Shown: piece after piece, positions 15,980 to 23,584 of the stretch | Numbering within the stretch: position 1 is the stretch's first letter | How the letters are laid out: each line of letters begins with the position of its first letter | Source of the DNA: Bacteroidota bacterium | Lineage (GTDB): Bacteria > Bacteroidota > Bacteroidia > 2-12-FULL-35-15 | Assembly: GCA_023251835.1 (NCBI GenBank) | Contig: JAHEXZ010000001.1 | Location: 1 to 43,219 of the forward strand | DNA: 43,219 nt | Reading direction: 5' to 3' | The notes under the pieces: generated by a model | What the model saw: only the letters and a program-made list of their open reading frames with translations | Databases searched by the model: none | What the model was told of the DNA's origin: nothing | Position numbers and translations under genes: made by a program

Positions 15980-17701
15980 TTATTGTTGAACAATAATATC
16001 ATGAAATTTGATAAATTCTGCGTCATCGATCGCCATTTGCCTGAATGAGGCGTCCTTCTGGATAGCAATTGTTATATTACTTTTAACAATATCTGCTTTG
16101 CCTTGGCGAGCACCAGCTATGGCTTTTAAATAATAAGAAATAGCTGCATCTTTTTCCTGTGAATTGTCAATGGTTGAGATGGCAGCTTCATTATTTTTAT
16201 TCAACAATTTAGCTAAAGCAGCATTAAAAGTATTGTAACTTCCAAAATTACTTATGGCAGCAGCATAATTCCCATTTTGTATTTCTATTATTCCCATGTT
16301 ATAAGACACTTCGGTACCTGCACTCGTGGCTGATTTATATAATTCCATTGCCTTTTTACGGTCACCTTTCCAACGAGCTACAATACCCAGATTATTTTTA
16401 ACTATCGCATTATTCGCAGACAATTCATCAGCCTTTTTCAAAGCAGCTTCGGCATCGTTCAATTTGTTTAATAACAAATAAATATAGCCAACATTGTTAG
16501 ACGTTCTCCAATCGTTGCCATACTTTGCCTGTGCTTTTTTATAGATATCAAGCTTAGCATTAAGGTCATTGGTTAGTGTGGCTCCATATAAAAGTTCTTC
16601 TACAGATAAGCTATCAGGAGAAGATGCAGCCAAAGATTTAATTTGTTCATCGGAACGGCTTTTTTCTTCAGCATTCAGAGTAAGAACAGCCCTACGCAGT
16701 TTAGGCAATATTTTATCAGCAACTTCTAAGTATGTTTTTGATAAGTTCTTGATTTCTCGTTCACGCACTTCTCCATCAGGATACATTGTTAAAACACGTA
16801 AAATCAAATCTTTATCAGCAATAGTAGAAGATTCCATCGCTTTTTTAAAACCTTCCCAGTCTTCCGCTGTGGTTACTTTATTATAAAATGATTCTGTTGT
16901 ACCGGCATCCAATTTCATTTTTTTATCCTTAAACATAGCCATCAGTGCTGTTGTTGCTTCTTTTGCACGGTCTTCAGCAAGATTACCATTTAAAGTCAAT
17001 TCTCCATCAGGCGATGCGTATGCAGAAATATTCATGTTTTTGAAATTATAACCCTTTGAAAGTCCCGTTGTAATAAATTCTTTCAATGCTTTCAGTTCTT
17101 CACTAGTTAGCTCAGTAGCCCGTACCTGAGACTGGTTAATAGTGAAGAAAATATTGGCTGTTTGACTACGGGGAACAGTTTTTACAAAATTGTCCTTCGC
17201 CATTATGGGTTTTTCATCATTTTTTACCAACAAAGGCGTTACTACAGTTCCATCAGCAATTTTTTTAGCAGGAAGATCTTTGGTCTTTTTCTTAACCTGT
17301 CCGGTTGCTTTTACTTCCAGAATAGATTTTTTCATTTCAGGGGTATAAGCAAATTTTTCAGATGTATATGAAAAACTGCCGCCCTTTACATTTGTTATTT
17401 TTTGTCCGTTACCTTCTACTTTTTCTCCAATCAGAACTACTGGTTTTAGCTCTTTTTCACCACCATTGTATTTTATTACGGGAGTAGTAGTAACTGTAGC
17501 TTTTTTCGGAAATATTTTTTCGGGATATGTCCCGTTGATACTTACTACTATGCTATCACCATGCATTTCCATAGGATCTGGTGTAACTGCATAAGTAATT
17601 TTATCAGCATTCTTAACCAACTTGGCAAGTCCGTCACAAGAGCTGAATCCAACCGCTGCAACTATTGCCAAACCGAGTATTTGTAAAGATTGATTTTTCA
17701 T
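15980..17701 (-). CDS. Lipoprotein with OmpA-like region and TPR tail
   Basis: The protein has 573 residues with a lipobox (GFSSC, Cys22). Residues about 30-170 are beta-rich with Lys-rich strands (SIVVSINGTYPEKIFPKK). Residues about 185-260 resemble an OmpA-type domain as found in Bacteroidota surface proteins (IFFTINQSQVR...ISAYASPDGELTLNGNLAEDRA). The C-terminal 200 residues contain TPR-like helices (NNVGYIYLLLNKLNDAEAALKKA, NNLGIVARWKGDRKKAMELY, YNMGIIEIQNGNYAAAISNF). It is probably an outer-membrane lipoprotein with a scaffolding or peptidoglycan-linked role, which is inference. A perfect -7 element lies 55 nt upstream. Codon use looks like that of its neighbours. Confidence 0.82.
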   Translation of the reverse strand: MKNQSLQILGLAIVAAVGFSSCDGLAKLVKNADKITYAVTPDPMEMHGDSIVVSINGTYPEKIFPKKATVTTTPVIKYNGGEKELKPVVLIGEKVEGNGQKITNVKGGSFSYTSEKFAYTPEMKKSILEVKATGQVKKKTKDLPAKKIADGTVVTPLLVKNDEKPIMAKDNFVKTVPRSQTANIFFTINQSQVRATELTSEELKALKEFITTGLSKGYNFKNMNISAYASPDGELTLNGNLAEDRAKEATTALMAMFKDKKMKLDAGTTESFYNKVTTAEDWEGFKKAMESSTIADKDLILRVLTMYPDGEVREREIKNLSKTYLEVADKILPKLRRAVLTLNAEEKSRSDEQIKSLAASSPDSLSVEELLYGATLTNDLNAKLDIYKKAQAKYGNDWRTSNNVGYIYLLLNKLNDAEAALKKADELSANNAIVKNNLGIVARWKGDRKKAMELYKSATSAGTEVSYNMGIIEIQNGNYAAAISNFGSYNTFNAALAKLLNKNNEAAISTIDNSQEKDAAISYYLKAIAGARQGKADIVKSNITIAIQKDASFRQMAIDDAEFIKFHDIIVQQ

Positions 17702-17756
17702 TTTATTTAGTTCGCATGAATATTTTTTTCCATTTCTTGGTGGATGGAATGACGCG

Positions 17757-17764
17757 CAAAAGTA
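17757..17764 (-). promoter_or_regulatory. -7 promoter element of the OmpA/TPR lipoprotein gene
   Basis: On the minus strand TACTTTTG matches TAnnTTTG exactly, about 55 nt upstream of the start codon, followed by CGCG. It gives a normal 45-50 nt leader. Confidence 0.5.
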
Positions 17765-17842
17765 ATTAAATTTTCAAATAAGTGAAATTTTATTCGAATA
17801 ATAACACATTTAAATCTGGACTAAAAAAGCATACCCAAAATC

Positions 17843-18490
17843 TTAGGCAGTTATTCTTGTTATACCTATAACATAAGGCTTATTAATTAATTCCTGAAGT
17901 AGATTGTAATCTCGTTCACTATTGGCAAAATCAATATTATTTACATCCACAATCAGAATTCTTAGCTCATTCAATTGTTTAATAAACTCAAAGTATGCAG
18001 TCTGTATTTTTATCAGGTAATTATCTGGTATTTGCTGTTCATAACTTCTTCCCCGTTTTTTAATGTTTTCCTGCAACCGCTCAATATCATGATAAAGGTA
18101 TACAAATAGATCCGGCTTAGGCAGTGAACTATTGATGATATGGAAAAGCTTTGAATATAAACCAAACTCGTCACTTCCAAGGTTTGCTTGTGCAAAAATT
18201 AAAGACTTTAAGAAGAAATAGTCTGAAACAATATTCGGTCTGAAAAGATCATGGATATTAAGCTCATTCTTTAGCTGTTGGTAACGTTCAGCCAAAAAAG
18301 AAAGCTCAAGAGGAAAAGCATGTTTTTCAGGATTTTCATAAAATTTTGGCAAAAAAGGGTTTTCGGCAAACTGCTCCAATATCAAACGGGCATTATAATC
18401 TGTAGCAAGTTTCTTTGCTAAAGTAGTTTTCCCGGCTCCAATATTTCCTTCTATAACCGTAAAATTATATAATGTCTGTTTGTTGGCCAT
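17843..18490 (-). CDS. Deoxynucleoside kinase
   Basis: The protein has 215 residues, typical of bacterial dNK/dGK-dAK enzymes that phosphorylate deoxynucleosides in salvage. It has the P-loop G15NIGAGKTT23, and LEQFAENPFLPKFYENP, which contains the substrate-binding Glu and the aromatic residues of the family. A LSFLAERYQQL helix with conserved Arg follows. FRPNIVSDYFFLKSLIFA corresponds to the D/E-R-S region, in which the usual Asp-Arg-Ser reads Val-Ser-Asp-Tyr. PDLFVYLYHD and the lid RGRSYEQQIPDNYL come next. Base specificity cannot be assigned. The 5' end overlaps folK by 26 bp, implying translational coupling. Confidence 0.92.
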   Translation of the reverse strand: MANKQTLYNFTVIEGNIGAGKTTLAKKLATDYNARLILEQFAENPFLPKFYENPEKHAFPLELSFLAERYQQLKNELNIHDLFRPNIVSDYFFLKSLIFAQANLGSDEFGLYSKLFHIINSSLPKPDLFVYLYHDIERLQENIKKRGRSYEQQIPDNYLIKIQTAYFEFIKQLNELRILIVDVNNIDFANSERDYNLLQELINKPYVIGITRITA

Positions 18491-18977
18491 TTTTTTGAAA
18501 CTTGGTTATTCTTAAATCATCAGAGCTATCCTCAAGTAGTGTAGTAATATTTTTTTTAAGTACAGGATGAACAAAATTAGCAGCTATCTCTGCCATAGGC
18601 ACAAGTACAAATTTTCGCAAATGCAAATAAGGGTGGGGCACCTTTAAATCAATACTATCAATAATAGCATTGTTATAAAACAAAATGTCTATATCCATTG
18701 TTCGCTCCATCCACTTTTGTTCATTGCGTGTACGTCCCAATGATTGTTCGATGGATAACAATATTTTTAGTAAATCGGTTGCAGAAAAAGGTGTCTCAAT
18801 ACATAAGGCCTGGTTTAAAAAATCAGGTTGGTTTACGTTTCCCCAGGCAGCAGTTTCATAAATATTCGATTTTTTAATGATTATTCCCGCTTTCTCCGAG
18901 ATTACCTCCACTACTCTTTCCAAATTCTTAAATTTGTCGCCAATATTACATCCCAATATCAGGTAAACAGTATTCAT
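18465..18977 (-). CDS. folK: 2-amino-4-hydroxy-6-hydroxymethyldihydropteridine pyrophosphokinase
   Basis: The protein has 170 residues from the ATG at 18977. An ATG ten codons upstream lies beyond the only good promoter element, so I reject it. It transfers pyrophosphate from ATP to the pterin in folate synthesis. Motifs are VYLILGCNIGD at the start (normally LGSNxGD; Cys replaces Ser), the signature region around NQKW/ERTMDIDIL with the two metal-binding Asp residues in DIDIL, then VPHPYLHLRKFVLVPMAEIA. It is first in a two-gene operon with the deoxynucleoside kinase, an arrangement I recall from other Bacteroidota. Confidence 0.94.
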   Translation of the reverse strand: MNTVYLILGCNIGDKFKNLERVVEVISEKAGIIIKKSNIYETAAWGNVNQPDFLNQALCIETPFSATDLLKILLSIEQSLGRTRNEQKWMERTMDIDILFYNNAIIDSIDLKVPHPYLHLRKFVLVPMAEIAANFVHPVLKKNITTLLEDSSDDLRITKFQKNGQQTDII

Positions 18978-18982
18978 TCGCG

Positions 18983-18990
18983 CAAAGATA
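18983..18990 (-). promoter_or_regulatory. -7 promoter element of folK
   Basis: On the minus strand TATCTTTG matches TAnnTTTG exactly and ends 5 nt before the chosen ATG. Transcription from it would give a leaderless or nearly leaderless mRNA. Confidence 0.55.
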
Positions 18991-19073
18991 GAAAACATCA
19001 ATAACAAAAAAACTGTTCCCGAATAAGTAACAGTTATATTGTTTTAACAATTATGCAATAATGTTTAAAAAGG

Positions 19074-19081
19074 TATATTTG
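19074..19081 (+). promoter_or_regulatory. -7 promoter element of the permease gene
   Basis: TATATTTG is an exact match, 25 nt before the permease ATG. Together with the folK element it makes 18978-19106 a divergent promoter region. Confidence 0.5.
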
Positions 19082-19106
19082 CCATGTTTTATACTTTAAA
19101 GCTAAA

Positions 19107-20351
19107 ATGATTTTTTTAGGATTATTTAAAGAAAGTATTCTTTTTGCCCTCACAGCTTTAACTGTTAACAAACTGCGGACTTTTCTTTCCCTTTTGGGTA
19201 TCACTATAGGTATTTTTGCTATCATCACTGTATTCACCGTTGTTGATTCCTTGGAACAGAACCTGCGCAAAAGTGTACAAAGCCTGGGTGATGATGTAGT
19301 TTTTATAGATAAATGGCCTTGGACATTTGAGGGAAATTACCCTTGGTGGAAATATATGAACCGACCATTACCTGAATATAAAGAGCTGGATGATATCATT
19401 CAAAAATGTAATGGGGCTCAGGCAGCAGCATTTCTCATCAATTCCCGCATCACTATTAAATATAAAAACAGCAGTATAGAAAATGTAACTATTGTTTGTG
19501 CTTCCCATCAATACGACCAGGTAAAAAATTTTGAAATAGCTGATGGTCGTTATTTTACCGATATAGAATCTTCCTCTGGCCGACCTGTTGCCATAATTGG
19601 CAGTGTGCTGGCTGAAGCTTTATTTCTTAACCAAAGTCCGTTAGGACAAACTGTAAAAATTAATGGTGCAAAAGCAATTGTTGTAGGGGTTTTTAAAAAA
19701 GAAGGAGAAAGTATTTTAGGTGGAAGTCCTGATACACAGGTTCTTGTTCCCGTAAATTATGCCCGTAGCCTTATTGATATCCGTAATGAAGACCTCGACC
19801 CTCAAATCATGGTTAAGGCAAAACCTGGTATTAGTAATGAAGAGTTAATAGCAGAACTCACCGGATTAATGCGTTCAATACATAAACTGAAACCTTTGAT
19901 TGAAGATGATTTTGCTTTAAATCAAACCAGCCTTATTTCCCAACAATTTGATAGTATGTTTGGTGTGGTTGGTATCGCAGGATGGATTATTGGCGGGTTT
20001 TCAATCCTGGTTGGAGGATTCGGAATTGCCAACATCATGTTTGTTTCCGTTAAAGAACGTACCAATATCATTGGAATTCAAAAATCATTAGGAGCAAAAA
20101 ACTATTTTATTCTCTCACAATTTTTATTTGAAGCCGTATTTCTTTCATTGATAGGAGGTATGATTGGTCTAATGGTGGTTTTTATAATAACATTGCTGGC
20201 AGGCGATTCTTTTGGTATGGAAATATCACTGAGCAGGTCTAATATAATTTTAGGCTTCACCATTTCAATTTTAATTGGTGTTGTATCAGGATTTGTACCA
20301 GCATATAGCGCCTCTCAGCTCGATCCTGTAGAAGCTATTCGTGCAAACTAG
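19107..20351 (+). CDS. MacB/FtsX-type ABC transporter permease
   Basis: The protein has 414 residues, normal for the family. It has an N-terminal membrane helix (residues about 25-47, LLGITIGIFAIITVFTVVDS) and a large periplasmic MacB-type core (about 50-270, including VAIIGSVLAEALF and GQTVKINGAKAIVVGVF). Three C-terminal helices with the FtsX signature follow (SVKERTNIIGIQKSLGAK, then FLFEAVFLSLIGGMIGL) and the family ending SASQLDPVEAIRAN. These permeases work as mechanotransmitters with a cytoplasmic ATPase. Neither the ATPase nor a membrane-fusion protein gene is next to it, so the partner must be encoded elsewhere. Downstream is a MITE-like element. Confidence 0.93.
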   Translation: MIFLGLFKESILFALTALTVNKLRTFLSLLGITIGIFAIITVFTVVDSLEQNLRKSVQSLGDDVVFIDKWPWTFEGNYPWWKYMNRPLPEYKELDDIIQKCNGAQAAAFLINSRITIKYKNSSIENVTIVCASHQYDQVKNFEIADGRYFTDIESSSGRPVAIIGSVLAEALFLNQSPLGQTVKINGAKAIVVGVFKKEGESILGGSPDTQVLVPVNYARSLIDIRNEDLDPQIMVKAKPGISNEELIAELTGLMRSIHKLKPLIEDDFALNQTSLISQQFDSMFGVVGIAGWIIGGFSILVGGFGIANIMFVSVKERTNIIGIQKSLGAKNYFILSQFLFEAVFLSLIGGMIGLMVVFIITLLAGDSFGMEISLSRSNIILGFTISILIGVVSGFVPAYSASQLDPVEAIRAN

Positions 20352-20436
20352 GTTACGTTACGCATATAACGGATAAGGCATTCCGATCCACCTTAGGCGA
20401 AAGGAATCTTTTTCATCAGAAAGTGTTTTATATCTC

Positions 20437-20713
20437 ATGTTACGCAAAGAAAAAGATTTAAAAATGATAGACTTTTATACTTATAATGGACAAGAGAATT
20501 GATAAAGAGAGAAGGGTAATTTTCTCAAAAAGACAATAAAAGTGACTGCTTTAAAAAATTCATACTCACTATCATTGTCATTTCGAATCCTGCTGAAAGC
20601 AGGAAGAGAAATCTTTGCAATTGATTGACAAGATTTCTCACTGTGTTCGAAATGACAGGTGGAAATATAGAGATATTCTAAATTAGATATAAATTTTGCG
20701 TAATATCAGTTAT
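20437..20713 (+). mobile_element. MITE-like element, copy 2
   Basis: It spans 277 bp and is nearly identical to the reverse complement of 29038-29314. The right end TTTGCGTAATATCAGTTAT and left end ATGTTACGCAAA are the (here partly eroded) terminal inverted repeats. The left part encodes a 21-codon frame that begins exactly like the orphan gene at 125-508 and then stops. The right half carries a long nested inverted repeat: TGTCATTTCGAA 20576-20587 with 20646-20657, inside it a GAGAAATCTT/AAGATTTCTC pair and a CCTGC/GCAGG hairpin. It has no transposase, so movement would need one in trans. Confidence 0.85.
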
Positions 20714-20716
20714 ATT

Positions 20717-21058
20717 ATGGAATTTACCCAAAAACGACCCAAATTAATCTCAATTGTTTGCATTTTAGGTTTTATATGGATTGTTTTCAGCTTCCCATCC
20801 GTATTCTCCCCATCAATCAAAAATCTTGGCGATTGGTACCCGGCTTTGTTTGGCTTAATTGTGGCATGTAATTTTATTGCCTATATCGGTGTATGGCACA
20901 TGAAAAAATGGGGTGTTGGTTTATACATCATTACCTTTTTTATAAAAGAAATAATTCTTATTTTAATAAATGATATGAGTTATGTTGGATTATTCTTCTC
21001 CGCTTTGTTTATTGGTATCATGTTGTTTTTTTATAAGCGTATGGATATAAATTTGTAA
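20717..21058 (+). CDS. Small four-helix membrane protein, 113 aa
   Basis: I do not recognise the family. Four hydrophobic helices are visible at about residues 10-28, 42-62, 66-84 and 87-106, with Lys/Arg-rich turns (MKKWGVG, YKRMDINL) suggesting cytoplasmic ends. The start is the ATG at 20717. A TTG seven codons upstream lies inside the MITE end and is unlikely. The element stops only 3 bp before this ATG, so the gene's original promoter and leader have been displaced, and any transcription must start in or beyond the element. The gene is followed by a 320 bp gap holding only a hairpin repeat and the next promoter. Confidence 0.6.
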   Translation: MEFTQKRPKLISIVCILGFIWIVFSFPSVFSPSIKNLGDWYPALFGLIVACNFIAYIGVWHMKKWGVGLYIITFFIKEIILILINDMSYVGLFFSALFIGIMLFFYKRMDINL

Positions 21059-21216
21059 AGCTCCCCCTTACAAGTTATTGGTTGTCAGAGAAAAATAATG
21101 TTTTGTGCCCAATGCAACCTTTTAATTAATCACAACATCATTTTGAGAGTAAAATGCAAAATGCGCTTTTTCTTTTTAATGCCTATACTCAATTGAAAAC
21201 ATAAAACAATCTATAT

Positions 21217-21239
21217 CCCTCTCCTTTTAAAGGAGAGGG
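21217..21239. repeat. Palindromic repeat CCCTCTCCTTT/AAAGGAGAGGG
   Basis: Perfect 11 bp arms around a single T sit in the otherwise unremarkable 21059-21342 gap. It resembles the terminator-like repeat at 42050-42110, so it is probably one of a family of dispersed intergenic palindromes. Confidence 0.6.
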
Positions 21240-21342
21240 GAAGGGGAAGAGGTTAAGTCGTTTTATATTTCCAAATAGAGTATACAGAAAGCTTAAATAG
21301 ATAAGTTAGTCTGCAATTATACGGTATTTGGCTTATTTTTAC

Positions 21343-21350
21343 TATCTTTG
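21343..21350 (+). promoter_or_regulatory. -7 promoter element of the T9SS type B gene cluster
   Basis: TATCTTTG matches TAnnTTTG exactly, 31 nt before the start of the first choice-of-anchor L gene. The next two genes follow at gaps of 40 and 49 bp without obvious terminators, so it may drive all three. Confidence 0.55.
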
Positions 21351-21381
21351 CCTGCCCGAAAAAACACACAATTCAAAAACA

Positions 21382-23544
21382 ATGATGAAATTAAAACAAT
21401 TACAAAATTCATTGGTGGTTTTACTCTTTATTACCTGCTCTGTAAAAGCTCAGTTAATAACAAATAATTCATTAACTCCTGCACAGTTGGTTCAAACTGT
21501 ATTACTCGGTAGTGGCGTTACCGCAACAAATATCACATACAATGGAGCATCTATAGCAATAGGTGAATTTGATGGCTCCAATTCCAACATTGGACTTCCT
21601 GCTGGTGTACTTATGACTTCAGGTGGTATTGTCAATGCTGTCGGACCTAATAACACATCTGGTGCTTCAACAGGCAATAGCTTATCCGGAGACCCGGATT
21701 TAGACCAGATTATGTCTCCCACCATGAGTTATGATGCTTGTATTCTTGAGTTTGATTTTATACCAACTTCAGATACAGTAAAATTCCGATATGTTTTCGG
21801 CTCCGAAGAATATATGGAGTATGTGAGTACTACACCGGGTGGAATTAATGATGGTTTTGGTTTTTTTATCAGTGGTCCGGGAATTACAGGTACATTTAGC
21901 AACAATTCTAAAAATATAGCAATAATTCCGGGCACAACGCTTCCCGTTACCATGTTTAATCTGAATTTGAATAATAATGGAGCTTATTATTTTGATAACG
22001 GTGATGGTTACGGAACAGGTACTGCTCCCAATGGTCTGACAGTTCAGTATGATGGTTTTACTGTTCCTATGACAGCAATTACTAATGTTCAGTGTGGACA
22101 GACATACCATATTAAAATTGCAATTGCTGATGGAGGAGATGGTATTCTTGATTCCGGTGTGTTTTTGGAAGCGGGAAGCTTCGCCAGTGCCGGAAGCGCA
22201 ACCTTAACTTCTTCAACAAATTTTGGCGGCACCATTGCTGGTAATGATTCTATCATATACGAAGGATGTGGCTTTGCAGCCCTGCTTATTGTAAGAGGCA
22301 CTGCGGATACCGCTAACGCACAAACTTTTAACTATAGTTTAAGTGGTACTGCAATTAATGGAACTGATTTTGACTATGTTGCTGATACAGTTTATTTTGC
22401 TCCCGGACAGGATTCTGCATTTGTAATTATTAATTCTCTCGCTGATTTATTGATTGAATCAATGGAAACTGTTACAATGTCGCTTTATGCTTCTTCCACT
22501 TGTGGTGGAAATGATACATTAACAAAAACAATATATATTATAGATACGCCACCACTTAACGTTACTCTGAATGATGACACGGCTCTTGTTTGCCCCGCTC
22601 AGAATTTATTTTTAACAGCACAAACAATAGGTGGGGTTGCAATTGGTAACTATACATATACATGGACAAATTATCCTGGTTCAACAACTGATACCCTGCA
22701 CATTAACCCATTAACAACCACTTCCTATATCGTAACCGTTACCGATAGTTGTGGTAATACCGCATCCGACACATGTACCGTAAGTTTTGCTGCTTATATA
22801 CCCATGCAGCTAACCCTTAATAATGATACAACAATATGCGGAGGTGGTCAGGTATTCCTTGATGCCAATGTAACTAACGGATTACCAATCTATAATTATA
22901 ACTGGACACCTGATGTTGTTCTGCAGGATACAGCAACGGTTTCCCCTGTTAACTCAACTACTTATATTTTAAATGTCACAGATGCCTGTGGGTATACAGT
23001 GGCTGATACGGTAAATGTTACCGTATATCCTATAAGCACAAATTTTGACTATTCCTTTGCTACCAACCAAACAGTAACCTTTAGCAATATGTCATCAGGT
23101 GCCAGTTCTTATTATTGGGATTTTGGTGATGGCTCCGAAGACTCAATATCCTCAGAAGCAGACCCCGAGCACTATTATGTAAATGAGGGTACATATACTG
23201 TAACCCTTATTGCTACTAATCAAAATGGCTGTCTGGATACTGTTGGCAAAAAAATAGAAATTATACCCGACTTTTATTTCTTCTTTCCCAACTCATTCAC
23301 TCCAAACAAAAATGATAAGAATGAATATTATATGGGTTCCGGAACCGGGATTAAAACATACCGGATGCGGATCTATAATCGTTGGGGCAACCTGATTTTT
23401 GAATCTAATGATCCGCTTGTCGGGTGGGACGGAACATATAAAGGAATAACAGCAGAAGGAGAATCATTCGTTTGTGTTTTTGACCTGGAAAGTTATGGAG
23501 GAAAAAAAACAAGACGCATGGGCAACGTTAATCTAATACGATAA
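21382..23544 (+). CDS. Secreted choice-of-anchor L / PKD protein with T9SS type B C-terminal domain
   Basis: The protein has 720 residues; the start is one of two adjacent ATGs (21382, 21385) just before a signal peptide ending VKAQ. Residues about 25-260 form a choice-of-anchor L domain (LTPAQLVQTVLLGSGV, then FRYVFGSEEYMEYV and PGGINDGFGFFISGPG). Next comes a Calx-beta-like module starting EGCGFAALLIV (about 293), then two Ig-like repeats (NYTYTWTNYPG, NYNWTPD), then a PKD domain (YYWDFGDGSED, about 579). The last 90 residues are the gliding-motility-associated type B sorting domain (FPNSFTPNKNDKNE, YNRWGNLIFES, GWDGTYKG). It is a surface or secreted adhesive-type protein. It heads a three-gene cluster and is a paralogue of the next gene. 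Confidence 0.9.
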   Translation: MMKLKQLQNSLVVLLFITCSVKAQLITNNSLTPAQLVQTVLLGSGVTATNITYNGASIAIGEFDGSNSNIGLPAGVLMTSGGIVNAVGPNNTSGASTGNSLSGDPDLDQIMSPTMSYDACILEFDFIPTSDTVKFRYVFGSEEYMEYVSTTPGGINDGFGFFISGPGITGTFSNNSKNIAIIPGTTLPVTMFNLNLNNNGAYYFDNGDGYGTGTAPNGLTVQYDGFTVPMTAITNVQCGQTYHIKIAIADGGDGILDSGVFLEAGSFASAGSATLTSSTNFGGTIAGNDSIIYEGCGFAALLIVRGTADTANAQTFNYSLSGTAINGTDFDYVADTVYFAPGQDSAFVIINSLADLLIESMETVTMSLYASSTCGGNDTLTKTIYIIDTPPLNVTLNDDTALVCPAQNLFLTAQTIGGVAIGNYTYTWTNYPGSTTDTLHINPLTTTSYIVTVTDSCGNTASDTCTVSFAAYIPMQLTLNNDTTICGGGQVFLDANVTNGLPIYNYNWTPDVVLQDTATVSPVNSTTYILNVTDACGYTVADTVNVTVYPISTNFDYSFATNQTVTFSNMSSGASSYYWDFGDGSEDSISSEADPEHYYVNEGTYTVTLIATNQNGCLDTVGKKIEIIPDFYFFFPNSFTPNKNDKNEYYMGSGTGIKTYRMRIYNRWGNLIFESNDPLVGWDGTYKGITAEGESFVCVFDLESYGGKKTRRMGNVNLIR

Positions 23545-23584
23545 AGGTCTTATATTTTTTCCCTATAACTGATAGTAAATATCT

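Noticed and set aside
19084-19110. Eight-codon ATG frame overlapping the permease ATG as ATGA
   Set aside because: The -7 element ends at 19081, so transcription would start at or after this ATG. A leader peptide is unlikely.
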